Of a stretch of 64,000 nucleotides of DNA, positions 8,971 through 17,394 are shown in pieces. Position 1 is the first letter of the stretch. Each line of letters opens with the position of its first letter. The stretch is from Megaera_A sp965233855 (GTDB taxonomy: Bacteria; Pseudomonadota; Alphaproteobacteria; Rickettsiales; Rickettsiaceae). The translations under genes and the position numbers were made by a program. The notes beneath the pieces are model-generated. The model was given only the letters and a program-made list of their open reading frames with translations, had not been told where the DNA came from and did not search any database. The stretch covers positions 1,240,001 to 1,304,000 of the forward strand of contig OZ247586.1 in NCBI GenBank assembly GCA_965233855.1, read 5' to 3'.

Positions 8971-9708
8971 TTATTTTTTTGATGCAATATTTGCATAATA
9001 TTCCTTTGCTTTCTCAAGATCAACTTGCGTATCCACCGAAATTGGTATCTCATTTGAAAATACAATTCCAATATTCATTCCATTTTCAAGAGCCCTAAGT
9101 TGCTCTAATTTCTCAACCGACTCATATCGAGTCTCATCTAGCTTAATAAAATACTCAAGCGACTCAGCCTTAAAACCATATATTCCCACATGATATAAAA
9201 AATCTTTTGCCCCATGCGGTATAACACTTCTTGAAAAATACATTGCCTTATCATTTATATCAGCAACAACTTTCACATTTGAATCGCTAGCTGCAACGTC
9301 ACTACCAATCCTCACAACTGGAGTAACTATATCAAAATCACTTTCTTTTAGCTTATCAATAATCTGTTCTACTACTTTATAATCAACAAATGGCATATCG
9401 CCTTGAATATTAATTATGTATTTTATCTTATCATTATGTGGTATTTTTTGGAAAGCTTCAAACACTCGATCAGACCCAGTTAGGCAATCTTCTGATGTCA
9501 TTATGGCAATTCCGCCGGCATTTCTAACTTTCTCTGCAATATCTTCAGAATCCGTAGCGACATATAAATTATCCTTTGAATAAGCACTTAATCTTGATAC
9601 AACATGCTCAATCATAACCTTACCACCAATATCCGCAAGCGCCTTTTCAGGTAAGCGAGTAGAACCAAGACGTGATGGAACAATCAATGCTACGTCAGAA
9701 TGAGTCAC
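8971..9708 (-). CDS. kdsB: 3-deoxy-manno-octulosonate cytidylyltransferase (CMP-Kdo synthetase)
   Basis: 245 residues, normal for KdsB. It activates Kdo with CTP for transfer to lipid A in the cytoplasm. The N-terminus has IVPSRLGSTRLPEKALADIG, the nucleotide-binding signature, then NIQGDMPFVD with the metal-binding Asp and YHVGIYGFKAESLEYF near residue 165. It heads the flagellar gene block and is almost contiguous with flgI. Its product feeds WaaA, encoded at 59609. The only unusual point is its coupling to flagellar genes. Confidence 0.95.
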   Translation of the reverse strand: MTHSDVALIVPSRLGSTRLPEKALADIGGKVMIEHVVSRLSAYSKDNLYVATDSEDIAEKVRNAGGIAIMTSEDCLTGSDRVFEAFQKIPHNDKIKYIINIQGDMPFVDYKVVEQIIDKLKESDFDIVTPVVRIGSDVAASDSNVKVVADINDKAMYFSRSVIPHGAKDFLYHVGIYGFKAESLEYFIKLDETRYESVEKLEQLRALENGMNIGIVFSNEIPISVDTQVDLEKAKEYYANIASKK

Positions 9709-9893
9709 TTAAATATATACCCTGTTTTATAAAATAATTGTTGACATATTATAGTTTTTCTACGATAAAGTAAATCACATTTTCATGGGAAAGCAATCCA
9801 CTATATTTTGCTAAGACCAATAAAATGTACCTCACAATGGTGAGTTTTGATATTAAACATAAGATGAATATCAGATACGGCGATCTAATTAAT

Positions 9894-9969
9894 GAGCCCG
9901 TAGCTCAGTTGGTAGAGCACTTGACTTTTAATCAGGGTGTCCCGGGTTCGAGCCCCGGCGGGCTCACCA
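9894..9969 (+). tRNA. tRNA-Lys (anticodon UUU)
   Basis: The 76-base sequence folds as a standard cloverleaf. The acceptor GAGCCCG pairs with CGGGCTC, the D arm is GCTCAGTTGGTAGAGC, the anticodon loop is CTTTTAA with TTT at the centre, and the T arm is CCGGG-TTCGAGC-CCCGG. CCA is encoded. The tRNA stands alone, downstream of the divergently read kdsB. Confidence 0.97.
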
Positions 9970-10034
9970 TTGTTTTTCTAAGAAAGAATTACCTTATAAT
10001 ATCTTAAAAACTATACAAAAATCAGAAAAACGCC

Positions 10035-10397
10035 TTAAATATTATATGGAACTTTAATATCAGGAGAATGCATTGAAAAATCTTTAGTATTTCTGGTTAT
10101 CAACAAACTATTGTTAAACTTAGCTGATGCCCATATTATTGCATCTGGTAATTTTATTTTATTTTGTCTTCTAATTTCTATTGCTATCTCTAAAACTTCT
10201 TCATTTAAAGAAACAATGCTGAAATTATTAATAAACTCTCTTACAATCTCCTCATTTTCTTCTGTCGCACCAATTAAAATTTCCATTTTAGTTATGATAC
10301 TAATTTGAGGTGTTTCATATTGTTCAATCTCTTGCTTAGCTTGGTCATAACCAATTAAATAATCTATTAGAATATTAGTATCAAAAAGAGCTTGCAT
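10035..10397 (-). CDS. VapC-type PIN-domain toxin (RNase)
   Basis: 120 residues from the ATG at 10397. The PIN fold carries LFDTNILIDYLIG with the first acidic residue, KMEILIG with the conserved Glu, LPDAIIWASAK with the third acidic residue, and LLITRNTKDF. These are metal-dependent endoribonucleases, often cutting initiator tRNA or rRNA. I chose ATG 10397 over the in-frame GTG at 10406 because it overlaps the antitoxin stop as TAATG, the usual coupling in toxin-antitoxin pairs, and the PIN domain begins at once. All acidic positions I expect are present, so it looks active. Confidence 0.85.
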   Translation of the reverse strand: MQALFDTNILIDYLIGYDQAKQEIEQYETPQISIITKMEILIGATEENEEIVREFINNFSIVSLNEEVLEIAIEIRRQNKIKLPDAIIWASAKFNNSLLITRNTKDFSMHSPDIKVPYNI

Positions 10398-10621
10398 TAT
10401 TTCCACTCATCTCTAAGTTTTTTTTGATATTCTATACTATCTAACTTTTCATCTCTCCATAAGCCAAATGCTTTTTTATATGCTTTTTTTGTTTTAGAGT
10501 GATTAGCAATATAATTTGTCAATGCCTGTCTTATTATTTCAGCTCTAGAAACTCTCTTCTTTTTTGAAAGCTTATTTAAAACTTTCACCTGAATGTCTGG
10601 TATGTCAATTATTGTTCTCAT
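10397..10621 (-). CDS. Ribbon-helix-helix antitoxin partner of the PIN toxin
   Basis: 74 residues from the ATG at 10621; an in-frame ATG at 10645 would add eight. The N-terminus has a MetJ/Arc-type ribbon-helix-helix: MRTIIDIPDIQVKVLNKLS for the strand and first helix, then RVSRAEIIRQALTNYI. Such antitoxins bind the operon promoter and neutralise the toxin with their C-terminus, here KKAFGLWRDEKLDSIEYQK. It shares one base with the toxin start, so the two are one operon, presumably self-repressed. No clear operator repeat is visible upstream. Confidence 0.8.
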   Translation of the reverse strand: MRTIIDIPDIQVKVLNKLSKKKRVSRAEIIRQALTNYIANHSKTKKAYKKAFGLWRDEKLDSIEYQKKLRDEWK

Positions 10622-10734
10622 TAAATTTATAATATTAGTTATCATTATCTGATATCATTATAATGCATTCTTCAGTTTCATGCAATTATATTATTTGACT
10701 CTTATAATATGTGATTTAACGTGACATTGCCAAA

Positions 10735-11184
10735 CTATTTGTGATATGGATGACCATCCAGAATACTCCTTGCTCTATATATTTGCTCAACTAACATTAA
10801 TTTTGCCATTTGGTGAGGAAGAGTCATTTTTGAAAGACATAATTTTGCATTCGCTAAATTTAGGATTGATTGATCAAGACCAAATGCACCACCAATTATA
10901 AAATCAACATCTCTACCCTCCATCATTTGTCTTGAAAAAATAGAGCTAAACTCCTCGCTAGTTTGCTGCTTTCCTGAAAGATCAAGAGCTACAACATAGG
11001 ATCCTTTCAACAACTTATCTTCTATAAGCTTTGCTTCATACTGCTTAATCTGAGTTGGTGATAATTTTTTTGAATAAACTATTTCACTATTCTTGATTTG
11101 CCAATTAGTCATTTTCTGATATTGATCAGATAATTTTGCCAATTCTAATGAAAGTTTACCTACAGAAATAATTTGAATTTTCAT
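10735..11184 (-). CDS. rlmH: 23S rRNA pseudouridine(1915) N3-methyltransferase
   Basis: 149 residues, standard for the SPOUT methyltransferase RlmH. It methylates the pseudouridine at 1915 in helix 69 of 23S rRNA. Diagnostic parts are VVALDLSGKQQTSEEF, the knot segment FIIGGAFGLDQ and the near-invariant C-terminus with LPHQMAKLMLVEQIYRA and GHPYHK. In many alphaproteobacteria it follows rsfS/nadD; here it stands alone between the VapBC pair and msrB. Confidence 0.95.
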   Translation of the reverse strand: MKIQIISVGKLSLELAKLSDQYQKMTNWQIKNSEIVYSKKLSPTQIKQYEAKLIEDKLLKGSYVVALDLSGKQQTSEEFSSIFSRQMMEGRDVDFIIGGAFGLDQSILNLANAKLCLSKMTLPHQMAKLMLVEQIYRARSILDGHPYHK

Positions 11185-11293
11185 AACATTATATCACGTG
11201 AAGAAAAAATTTATTTAAACACAAAGATATCAACTTGTCACGACTAGTTCTATTAAGCTAACATCTAAAGATATTAATAAAAACCATAGCATA

Positions 11294-11824
11294 ATGCGTT
11301 ATAATATAATTGTTTTTATAATCTATTTATTTTTAATACCAAATACCGCAATAGCAAAGACTGGGGATATGAGTATGCTTGACTTTAAAAACAAAACGCA
11401 AGATTTTTGGAAAAAACACTTATCTCCTAAAGTTTATAATGTTTGCAGAGAAAGCGGAACAGAACGAGCATTCTCTGGGAAATATGATAAATTCTATGAG
11501 AAAGGTACTTATCACTGCAATTGTTGCGGCGGCGACCACCCCCTCTTCTCTTCTGAAACGAAATATGATTCCGGAACGGGCTGGCCTAGTTTTTGGGCGC
11601 CAATATCAGAATCTAGCGTTACACTAACAGAAGAAAAACGAATATTTAGCATCTTCGCCCCCCGCATTGAAGTTTCCTGCAGCAGATGCGGCGCTCATTT
11701 AGGTCACGTATTCGACGATGGACCAAAAGACAAAACAAGCAAAAGATTCTGCATGAATTCACTTACCCTAAACTTCGTTCCAGAAGGAGAAGAAGCAAAA
11801 AACTCAATTATTGAGGAAGAATAG
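11294..11824 (+). CDS. msrB: Peptide-methionine (R)-S-oxide reductase, exported
   Basis: 176 residues. The MsrB fold shows the zinc Cys pairs CNCCG and CSRCG, the substrate loop SGTGWPSFWAPI and the catalytic RFCMNS. A signal peptide (residues 1-22, IIVFIIYLFLIPNTAIA) precedes the domain, so it likely repairs oxidised methionines in the periplasm. Cytoplasmic MsrB lacks this peptide. It is transcribed divergently from rlmH, across a 109-base gap. The family and localisation are both clear; no MsrA partner is in the window. Confidence 0.94.
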   Translation: MRYNIIVFIIYLFLIPNTAIAKTGDMSMLDFKNKTQDFWKKHLSPKVYNVCRESGTERAFSGKYDKFYEKGTYHCNCCGGDHPLFSSETKYDSGTGWPSFWAPISESSVTLTEEKRIFSIFAPRIEVSCSRCGAHLGHVFDDGPKDKTSKRFCMNSLTLNFVPEGEEAKNSIIEEE

Positions 11825-12231
11825 ATAAATATAGATTCTTTTTTAAATTATACTCCAAATTTTTGACTTATAATCAAAGCGCATAAAAACATCGAGAGCA
11901 TATCATTTATGCGGCCGATACGTACCTTTACTATGGCAGAAGGTTGTCAAATCTCAAAACGGCAATCCACCGTTCCGAGTTTGGATCAAAAAGAATTAAA
12001 AATGAAGTCAAGATTTTTTATCATATACATCTTCTCAATGCTTACAAACCCCTTGTGTCATTCCCACGCATGCGGAGAGCGAAGGTAGCGCATGAGTTTT
12101 ATCTGCTGACTAAAGAGCCTAAAAACTTCCTTGATTCTAGATCTTCATCCAAAATGATGACACAGTCCATACCTTGTAAAAACTCAGCGTCATTCAAAAA
12201 AACAACTTAAAATATCCATCATCTAAATCAA
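11825..12231. other. Gene-free interval with a degenerate repeat
   Basis: Apart from the repeat at 12056-12162, I see nothing supported here. An 88-codon open frame at 11944-12210 (+) crosses the repeat. Its predicted protein has no domain, uneven composition and no ribosome binding site, so I do not call it a gene. The interval separates msrB from the convergent sucB and may hold terminators I cannot define. Confidence 0.5.
12056..12162. repeat. Degenerate dispersed palindromic repeat
   Basis: The segment begins TGTCATTCCCACGCATGCGG and ends in AAAATGATGACA, so its ends form a short imperfect inverted repeat (TGTCATTC against TGTCATCA). This layout resembles dispersed elements of the TGTCATTCCCGCGCATGCGG type that are common in intergenic regions of host-associated alphaproteobacteria. 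Only one copy is visible in the window and it is diverged. The assignment is by resemblance only. Confidence 0.5.
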
Positions 12232-13431
12232 CTACAAATCAAGCAACAACCTTTCTGGATCTTCTATTGCTTCTTTTACTTTTACTAGGAAAGTTACAGC
12301 ATCTTTACCATCAATTACTCTGTGATCATATGATAAAGCAACATACATCATCGGGCGAATCTCTACCTTGCCATTAACAGCGACTGGGCGTTCTTGAGTT
12401 GCGTGAAGACCTATAATACCTGTTTGAGGCGGATTGATAATCGGCGTTGAAAGCAACGATCCATAAACCCCTCCATTAGTAATTGAGAATGTCCCACCAG
12501 TCAGCTCTTTCATTGAAAGCTTACCATCTCTTGCTCTTGTTGCAAGAAATATGATCTCACTTTCAATACCAGAAAAACTCAATTGATCGGCATTACGCAC
12601 CACAGGAACAACCAACCCCTGCTCAGTACCAACAGCAACACCTATATCATAATATTGCTTGTAAACAATATCGTCACCTTCCATTTCCGCATTCACAGAT
12701 GGAACTTCTTTTAAGGCAGAGCATACCGCTTTTGTAAAAAATGACATAAAGCCGAGCTTAATTCCATGCTTTTCCTGAAACGCATCACGATGCTTCTTAC
12801 GCATTGCGATTACATTCGTCATGTCAATTTCGTTAAATGTGCTCAAAATAGCTGCTGTATTTTGCGAATCCTTTAAACGTTGTGCAATTGTTTTACGCAG
12901 ACGTGACATACGAACACGCTCAACTGGTTTTTCACCATTTTCCAAAGATGGAGCACTAACAACACCAGGGTTGTTTAGCGCATTCAAAACATCACCTTTA
13001 TTAATCCGACCATCTTTGCCAGTACCTGGAATATTAGAAGGACTTAGATTATTCTCTTTAACCATTTTTTGTACAGAAGGAGGCATAGTTGCAGCAGGAT
13101 CGACCTTCCCAGCAACTGCCGGAGCTGGCGTTGCTACTGGAGAAGGAGCTGGCGCAGCTGTTTGCTGAGGTGTTGCAGCAACAGCTGGTGCAGCACCCGC
13201 TTTTATCTTACCTACAATTTGACCAACTTCGACAGTAGCATCCTCATCTACATCTATAGATTCTAAAACCCCTTCAGCTGCTGCATTCACTTCTAACGTT
13301 ACTTTCTCAGTTTCCAATTCCAATAAAAGCTCATCAACACGAACAGCATCTCCTGGTTTTTTATACCATTTTGCAATTGTTGCTTCAGAAACTGACTCGC
13401 CTAAAGCTGGCACTTTAATTTCAACACTCAT
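12232..13431 (-). CDS. sucB: Dihydrolipoamide succinyltransferase, E2 of 2-oxoglutarate dehydrogenase
   Basis: 399 residues. Domains in order: the lipoyl domain with ELETEKVTLEVNA (residues ~1-75, Lys 43 lipoylated), an Ala/Pro-rich linker, the E3-binding domain near 115-150 (MPPSVQKMVKENNLSPSNI) and the acyltransferase core. The catalytic motif SYDHRVIDGKDA is near the C-terminus. E2 passes succinyl from E1 to CoA in the TCA cycle. It follows sucA by 25 bases in the same operon. A ribosome binding site TGGAGA lies 8 bases before the ATG. The one-lipoyl-domain plan is typical. Confidence 0.96.
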   Translation of the reverse strand: MSVEIKVPALGESVSEATIAKWYKKPGDAVRVDELLLELETEKVTLEVNAAAEGVLESIDVDEDATVEVGQIVGKIKAGAAPAVAATPQQTAAPAPSPVATPAPAVAGKVDPAATMPPSVQKMVKENNLSPSNIPGTGKDGRINKGDVLNALNNPGVVSAPSLENGEKPVERVRMSRLRKTIAQRLKDSQNTAAILSTFNEIDMTNVIAMRKKHRDAFQEKHGIKLGFMSFFTKAVCSALKEVPSVNAEMEGDDIVYKQYYDIGVAVGTEQGLVVPVVRNADQLSFSGIESEIIFLATRARDGKLSMKELTGGTFSITNGGVYGSLLSTPIINPPQTGIIGLHATQERPVAVNGKVEIRPMMYVALSYDHRVIDGKDAVTFLVKVKEAIEDPERLLLDL

Positions 13432-13456
13432 AAATAATCTCCAAAAATATTCTTCT

Positions 13457-16267
13457 TTATTTTAATTTCAAACCAAGCGCTTCATGCACTAGCGTTTCTT
13501 GCTGCTTATTATGCACATACATATATCCAACAGCAGGGGATGATGCTTCGACTCGACCAACATAACTCATATGTTTCTTTACGCCCGCTTTTACAAAAGC
13601 CGCTTCCATATGCGCCCTTATAAAGCGCCAGCACCCCATATTCCTCGGCTCTTCTTGAGCCCAAACATACTCTGTTGCTTTGGCATATTTCTTTAACAGT
13701 TTTACTATATCATCTTCCGCGAAAGGGTATAGCTGTTCTAAACGTATTATTGCCACATCGTTCTTTTCAGCCTCTCTACGCTTTTCAAGTAAATCATAAT
13801 ATACCTTACCTGCACAAAATATAACTTTTCGAACCGATCCCACCTTAACTTCGGAATCAATCTCATCAATTACCGGTACGAATGAAGTCCCTTCATCCAA
13901 TTCCGATATATCAGAAACAGCTAATTTATGACGAAGTAATGATTTTGGAGACATAACCATCAATGGTTTTCTAAAATTACGCATCACTTGTCTTCTAAGT
14001 AAGTGAAAGATCGATGCTGGCGTTGTTGGATAAACAACTTGCATATTATCTTCTGCACAAAGCTGCAAGAAACGCTCTAATCTCGCAGAACTATGCTCAG
14101 GCCCCTGTCCTTCCATACCATTTGGCAACAAACACACCAAGCCACTCATGCGTAACCATTTTGTTTCAGCTGATGAAATGAACTGATCAAACATTATTTG
14201 CGCTCCATTACAGAAATCACCAAACTGCGCTTCCCAAATAACTAATTTCTTTGGATTAACTAACGAATAGCCATACTCAAAACCTAACACTCCATATTCT
14301 GATAAATTACTATCCGCAACTTCAAAAAAAGACTGTTTATCAGAAATATTATTAAGTGGCTCATAGATTGAACGATCTACTTGAGAATGAAGCACTGAAT
14401 GTCTATGCGAAAATGTTCCACGCCCAGCATCCTGACCAGTCATTCTGATAGGAGTTCCTTCCTTCAAAAGAGTTGCAAAAGCAAGTTGCTCAGCAGTTGC
14501 CCAATCAATAGACTTCCCTTTTGCCATGGTATCAACACGATTTGCAAATAATTTTAATAACTTTTTATTAGCTTGAAATGATTCTGGAATAGAACAGAGA
14601 GAAGCCGTTAATTTCTTTAAAACCCCTTTAGCAACACCCGTTACTAACTTTGCGCCATTCTTTCTCTCCAAGCCAGACCAATGCCCCTCAAGCCATTGAG
14701 CCCTAGGTTTATAACTTTCAACTTGAGAAAACTCCCCATCTAAATGCTCTTTAAATTCTTGCTTTAATTGAGTAAAATACTCGCTATCTATCGTTGATTG
14801 ACTTACAAGTTTTTCAGCATAAACAGCTCCTGGTGTTGGCTTAGTCTTAATAACATTATACATCAAACCTTGTGTATACATTGGCTCATCACCTTCATTG
14901 TGCCCATACTTTCTATAGCAAATAATATCCACAACAACATCTTTACCGAATTTACTTCTATAGTCACAAGCAATTTTAGTTGCAAGAACCACAGCTTCAA
15001 TATCATCACCATTTACATGCAATATAGGCGCACCAACCATCTTTGCAACTTCCGTGCAATATCTACCTGGCCTTGAATCATAAGCATTGGTAGTAAAACC
15101 AATTTGATTATTAATAACTAAATGAAAAATTCCACCAACATCATACGGTTTTAAACCAGACATCACTAAACTCTCAGCGACTATACCCTGCCCACAAAAG
15201 GCAGCATCACCATGAACTAGAATTCCCACAACTGAAGAGCGATCTCTTCCCATACAATCTTGCTTTGCACGAACCTTACCAGAAACCACAGGATTCACCG
15301 CTTCCAAATGCGAAGGATTAGGCGTTAACGACAAATGAATCTTCTTATTTTCATTTATCACCTTATCTGACGAAAACCCCATATGATATTTCACATCGCC
15401 AGCAACACCAATATCCAAAGGTACAGAACTCGTACCCATAAACTCAGAAAGTACAGCGCGATAAGGTTTTTGCATTACTTTTGTCAATGTTGATAAACGA
15501 CCACGATGCGCCAATCCAAGTACAGCTTCGCTTGCACCAGCAAGAGCCGATAATTCAATTACCTTATCAAGACAAACAATGGATGCGTCGCCACCTTCAA
15601 CTGAAAAGCGCTTAGCGCCTGGAAATTTTGTATGTAAATATTGCTCAAAACCCTCAACTTCCACAAGATCTTTCAGCATTTTTTTCTTATCACTATCTGA
15701 AAACGTAGTATGAGTATTAGCACCCTCTAGCTGATCATATAACCATTTTTGCTCGTCTAGTTTTTCAACATGTGCAAATTCAGCAGCAACACTTCCTGAA
15801 TATGTTCTTTCCAAAATATCCCGCAGTTCACCAACCGTGCAAATAGATATATCACTAAGTTCTCCTGAAATATCAATCTCTTCATTCAATTGATCTGAAC
15901 CAAAACCAAAATCTTCAATATTCAACTTTAATTCAGCGTGAGTTTTCTTTATCTCTAATCCTAATGGATCTAAATTTGCAAGCTGATGTCCATGCTCACG
16001 ATATGCCATAATCATAAACTTTGCACGCAAAGAATTTTCTGACATAGTTCCAGAAGGAGCAACAGTTCCAACTGCCGCCTTGGGCGTATCTTTAATAATT
16101 ACTCTTGATGTACTCTTCATCGGAGCAAAATCAACTTGATCTTTAAAAAACTCAACCCAACTAGGATCAATGGATTCTGGATCTTCTAAATATTTTTGAT
16201 AAAGCTCTTCAATAAAAACTGAGTTACTACCAAACAAAAATCCCGTCTGTTCAAAATCGCTACTCAC
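13457..16267 (-). CDS. sucA: 2-oxoglutarate dehydrogenase E1
   Basis: 936 residues from the chosen GTG. E1 decarboxylates 2-oxoglutarate with thiamine diphosphate. Recognisable parts are FEQTGFLFGSNSVFIEELYQ at the N-terminus, LGLAHRGRLSTL, GDAAFCGQGIVAES, the thiamine-binding VNNQIGFTT and GQDAGRGTFSHRHSV. An ATG at 16282 is in frame, but the sequence between it and the GTG (ATGAGAGGGAATAGAGTG) contains GAGGG six bases before the GTG, a good ribosome binding site. Nothing comparable precedes the ATG, so I prefer GTG at 16267. Length and motifs are normal. It heads the sucAB operon after a 166-base gap from recR. Confidence 0.95.
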   Translation of the reverse strand: MSSDFEQTGFLFGSNSVFIEELYQKYLEDPESIDPSWVEFFKDQVDFAPMKSTSRVIIKDTPKAAVGTVAPSGTMSENSLRAKFMIMAYREHGHQLANLDPLGLEIKKTHAELKLNIEDFGFGSDQLNEEIDISGELSDISICTVGELRDILERTYSGSVAAEFAHVEKLDEQKWLYDQLEGANTHTTFSDSDKKKMLKDLVEVEGFEQYLHTKFPGAKRFSVEGGDASIVCLDKVIELSALAGASEAVLGLAHRGRLSTLTKVMQKPYRAVLSEFMGTSSVPLDIGVAGDVKYHMGFSSDKVINENKKIHLSLTPNPSHLEAVNPVVSGKVRAKQDCMGRDRSSVVGILVHGDAAFCGQGIVAESLVMSGLKPYDVGGIFHLVINNQIGFTTNAYDSRPGRYCTEVAKMVGAPILHVNGDDIEAVVLATKIACDYRSKFGKDVVVDIICYRKYGHNEGDEPMYTQGLMYNVIKTKPTPGAVYAEKLVSQSTIDSEYFTQLKQEFKEHLDGEFSQVESYKPRAQWLEGHWSGLERKNGAKLVTGVAKGVLKKLTASLCSIPESFQANKKLLKLFANRVDTMAKGKSIDWATAEQLAFATLLKEGTPIRMTGQDAGRGTFSHRHSVLHSQVDRSIYEPLNNISDKQSFFEVADSNLSEYGVLGFEYGYSLVNPKKLVIWEAQFGDFCNGAQIMFDQFISSAETKWLRMSGLVCLLPNGMEGQGPEHSSARLERFLQLCAEDNMQVVYPTTPASIFHLLRRQVMRNFRKPLMVMSPKSLLRHKLAVSDISELDEGTSFVPVIDEIDSEVKVGSVRKVIFCAGKVYYDLLEKRREAEKNDVAIIRLEQLYPFAEDDIVKLLKKYAKATEYVWAQEEPRNMGCWRFIRAHMEAAFVKAGVKKHMSYVGRVEASSPAVGYMYVHNKQQETLVHEALGLKLK

Positions 16268-16448
16268 TCTATTCCCTCTCATGCAGATATACTAATTTAC
16301 GCTCCTTGTAAGCGCATGAATAGTTCATTTTACCCATGTATATCAAGTAAATGCAAGGATTTTACGTCAAGAATGCTAACATTAAGAAAATGCTAAGTTA
16401 TAAATGTATAAATATTAAATAACATGCAAGCAATTTAATAAAAATGAA

Positions 16449-17048
16449 CTAACTAAATTCCTTGCGACTCTCGAATGCAGCAGTGAGCGTTCCTTCATCA
16501 AGGTAATCAAGCTCTCCACCCATTGGAATACCACTGGCAAGCCTAGAAATTTTTACTGGAAAATCTTTAAAAAACTCGGTAATAAAATAAGCAGTGGTTT
16601 GCCCATCAAGAGTTGAATTTGTTGCTATAATCAACTCTTCTGTTCCGTTATTTTTGCAACGCTCTAAAAGCTCAGGTAATTTTAAGGCAACAGGATTTTT
16701 AACTGAAGAATTTGTAAGTGTATTACCTAACACATGATATCTACCACGGAACGTTTCACTGCGCTCCAATGCCCATAATTCTGCAACCGTTTCAACAATT
16801 GTAATCAAAGAGTCCGACCTTGATTCATCAACGCATATTCCACAAATTTCTGAATAATCAACATTCCCACAAGAATTACAAATATTAATTCTACTGGCAG
16901 CATCTTCCAAGCCTTCAATCAAGCCCTTTAAACGCAGTTCTTTATCTTGCAATAAATGAAAAACAATGCGCCTTGCAGATCGAACACCAAGACCAGGCAA
17001 CTTTGAGAAGAGATATATTAACTGATCAGGACCAGAGTTTTTTTGCAT
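16449..17048 (-). CDS. recR: Recombination mediator RecR
   Basis: 199 residues, the usual size. RecR with RecO and RecF loads RecA on gapped DNA. Features in order: helix-hairpin-helix FSKLPGLGVRSARRIVFHLL, the C4 zinc finger CNSCGNVDYSEICGIC, the Toprim segment ITIVETVAELWALE and LASGIPMGGELDYLDEGTL. It begins 12 bases after ybaB ends, within the dnaX-ybaB-recR unit that is conserved in most bacteria. Confidence 0.96.
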   Translation of the reverse strand: MQKNSGPDQLIYLFSKLPGLGVRSARRIVFHLLQDKELRLKGLIEGLEDAASRINICNSCGNVDYSEICGICVDESRSDSLITIVETVAELWALERSETFRGRYHVLGNTLTNSSVKNPVALKLPELLERCKNNGTEELIIATNSTLDGQTTAYFITEFFKDFPVKISRLASGIPMGGELDYLDEGTLTAAFESRKEFS

Positions 17049-17060
17049 AATTTATCAATA

Positions 17061-17378
17061 CTAGAAATTCATACCTGGTGGCAACCCACCCATATCACCA
17101 AATGCACCAGACATATTGTTCTTAGATTCTTCATCAGCTTTAATTTTTGCTTCATTATACGCAGCTACGATTAAATCTTCCATCATCTCCTTTTCATCTG
17201 CGCTCATAAGAGAAGAGTCAACATTTACCTTACGCATTTCGCCATTTCCACTCATAACGACAGAAACAAGGCCACCACCAGATTTACCTTCAAATTCTTT
17301 CTGAGCAATCTCTTCCTGCATTTCTTGCATTTTTTTTTGCATAGTTTGAGCTTGTTTCATCAATTTACTTATATCCAT
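17061..17378 (-). CDS. ybaB: Nucleoid-associated protein YbaB/EbfC
   Basis: 105 residues. A small DNA-binding dimer of the YbaB family. The N-terminal helix is rich in Met and Gln (MKQAQTMQKKMQEMQEEIA) and is followed by the conserved VMSGNGEMRKVNVDSSLM and VAAYNEAKIKADEES. The C-terminus ends GGLPPGMNF as in most family members. It sits between dnaX (gap 16 bases) and recR (gap 12 bases). Confidence 0.95.
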   Translation of the reverse strand: MDISKLMKQAQTMQKKMQEMQEEIAQKEFEGKSGGGLVSVVMSGNGEMRKVNVDSSLMSADEKEMMEDLIVAAYNEAKIKADEESKNNMSGAFGDMGGLPPGMNF

Positions 17379-17394
17379 TATTTCCTCTTATATT

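Noticed and set aside
8967..9071. FlgI starting at 9071
   Set aside because: It would overlap 100 bases of kdsB and place a basic 35-residue stretch before the signal peptide; the ATG near 8966 is better.
9825..10007. Open frame of 60 codons across tRNA-Lys
   Set aside because: It covers the tRNA gene, whose cloverleaf is perfect; a protein here is not credible.
11944..12210. Open frame of 88 codons between msrB and sucB
   Set aside because: It runs through a degenerate repeat, has no ribosome binding site and no recognisable domain; composition is unlike neighbouring genes.
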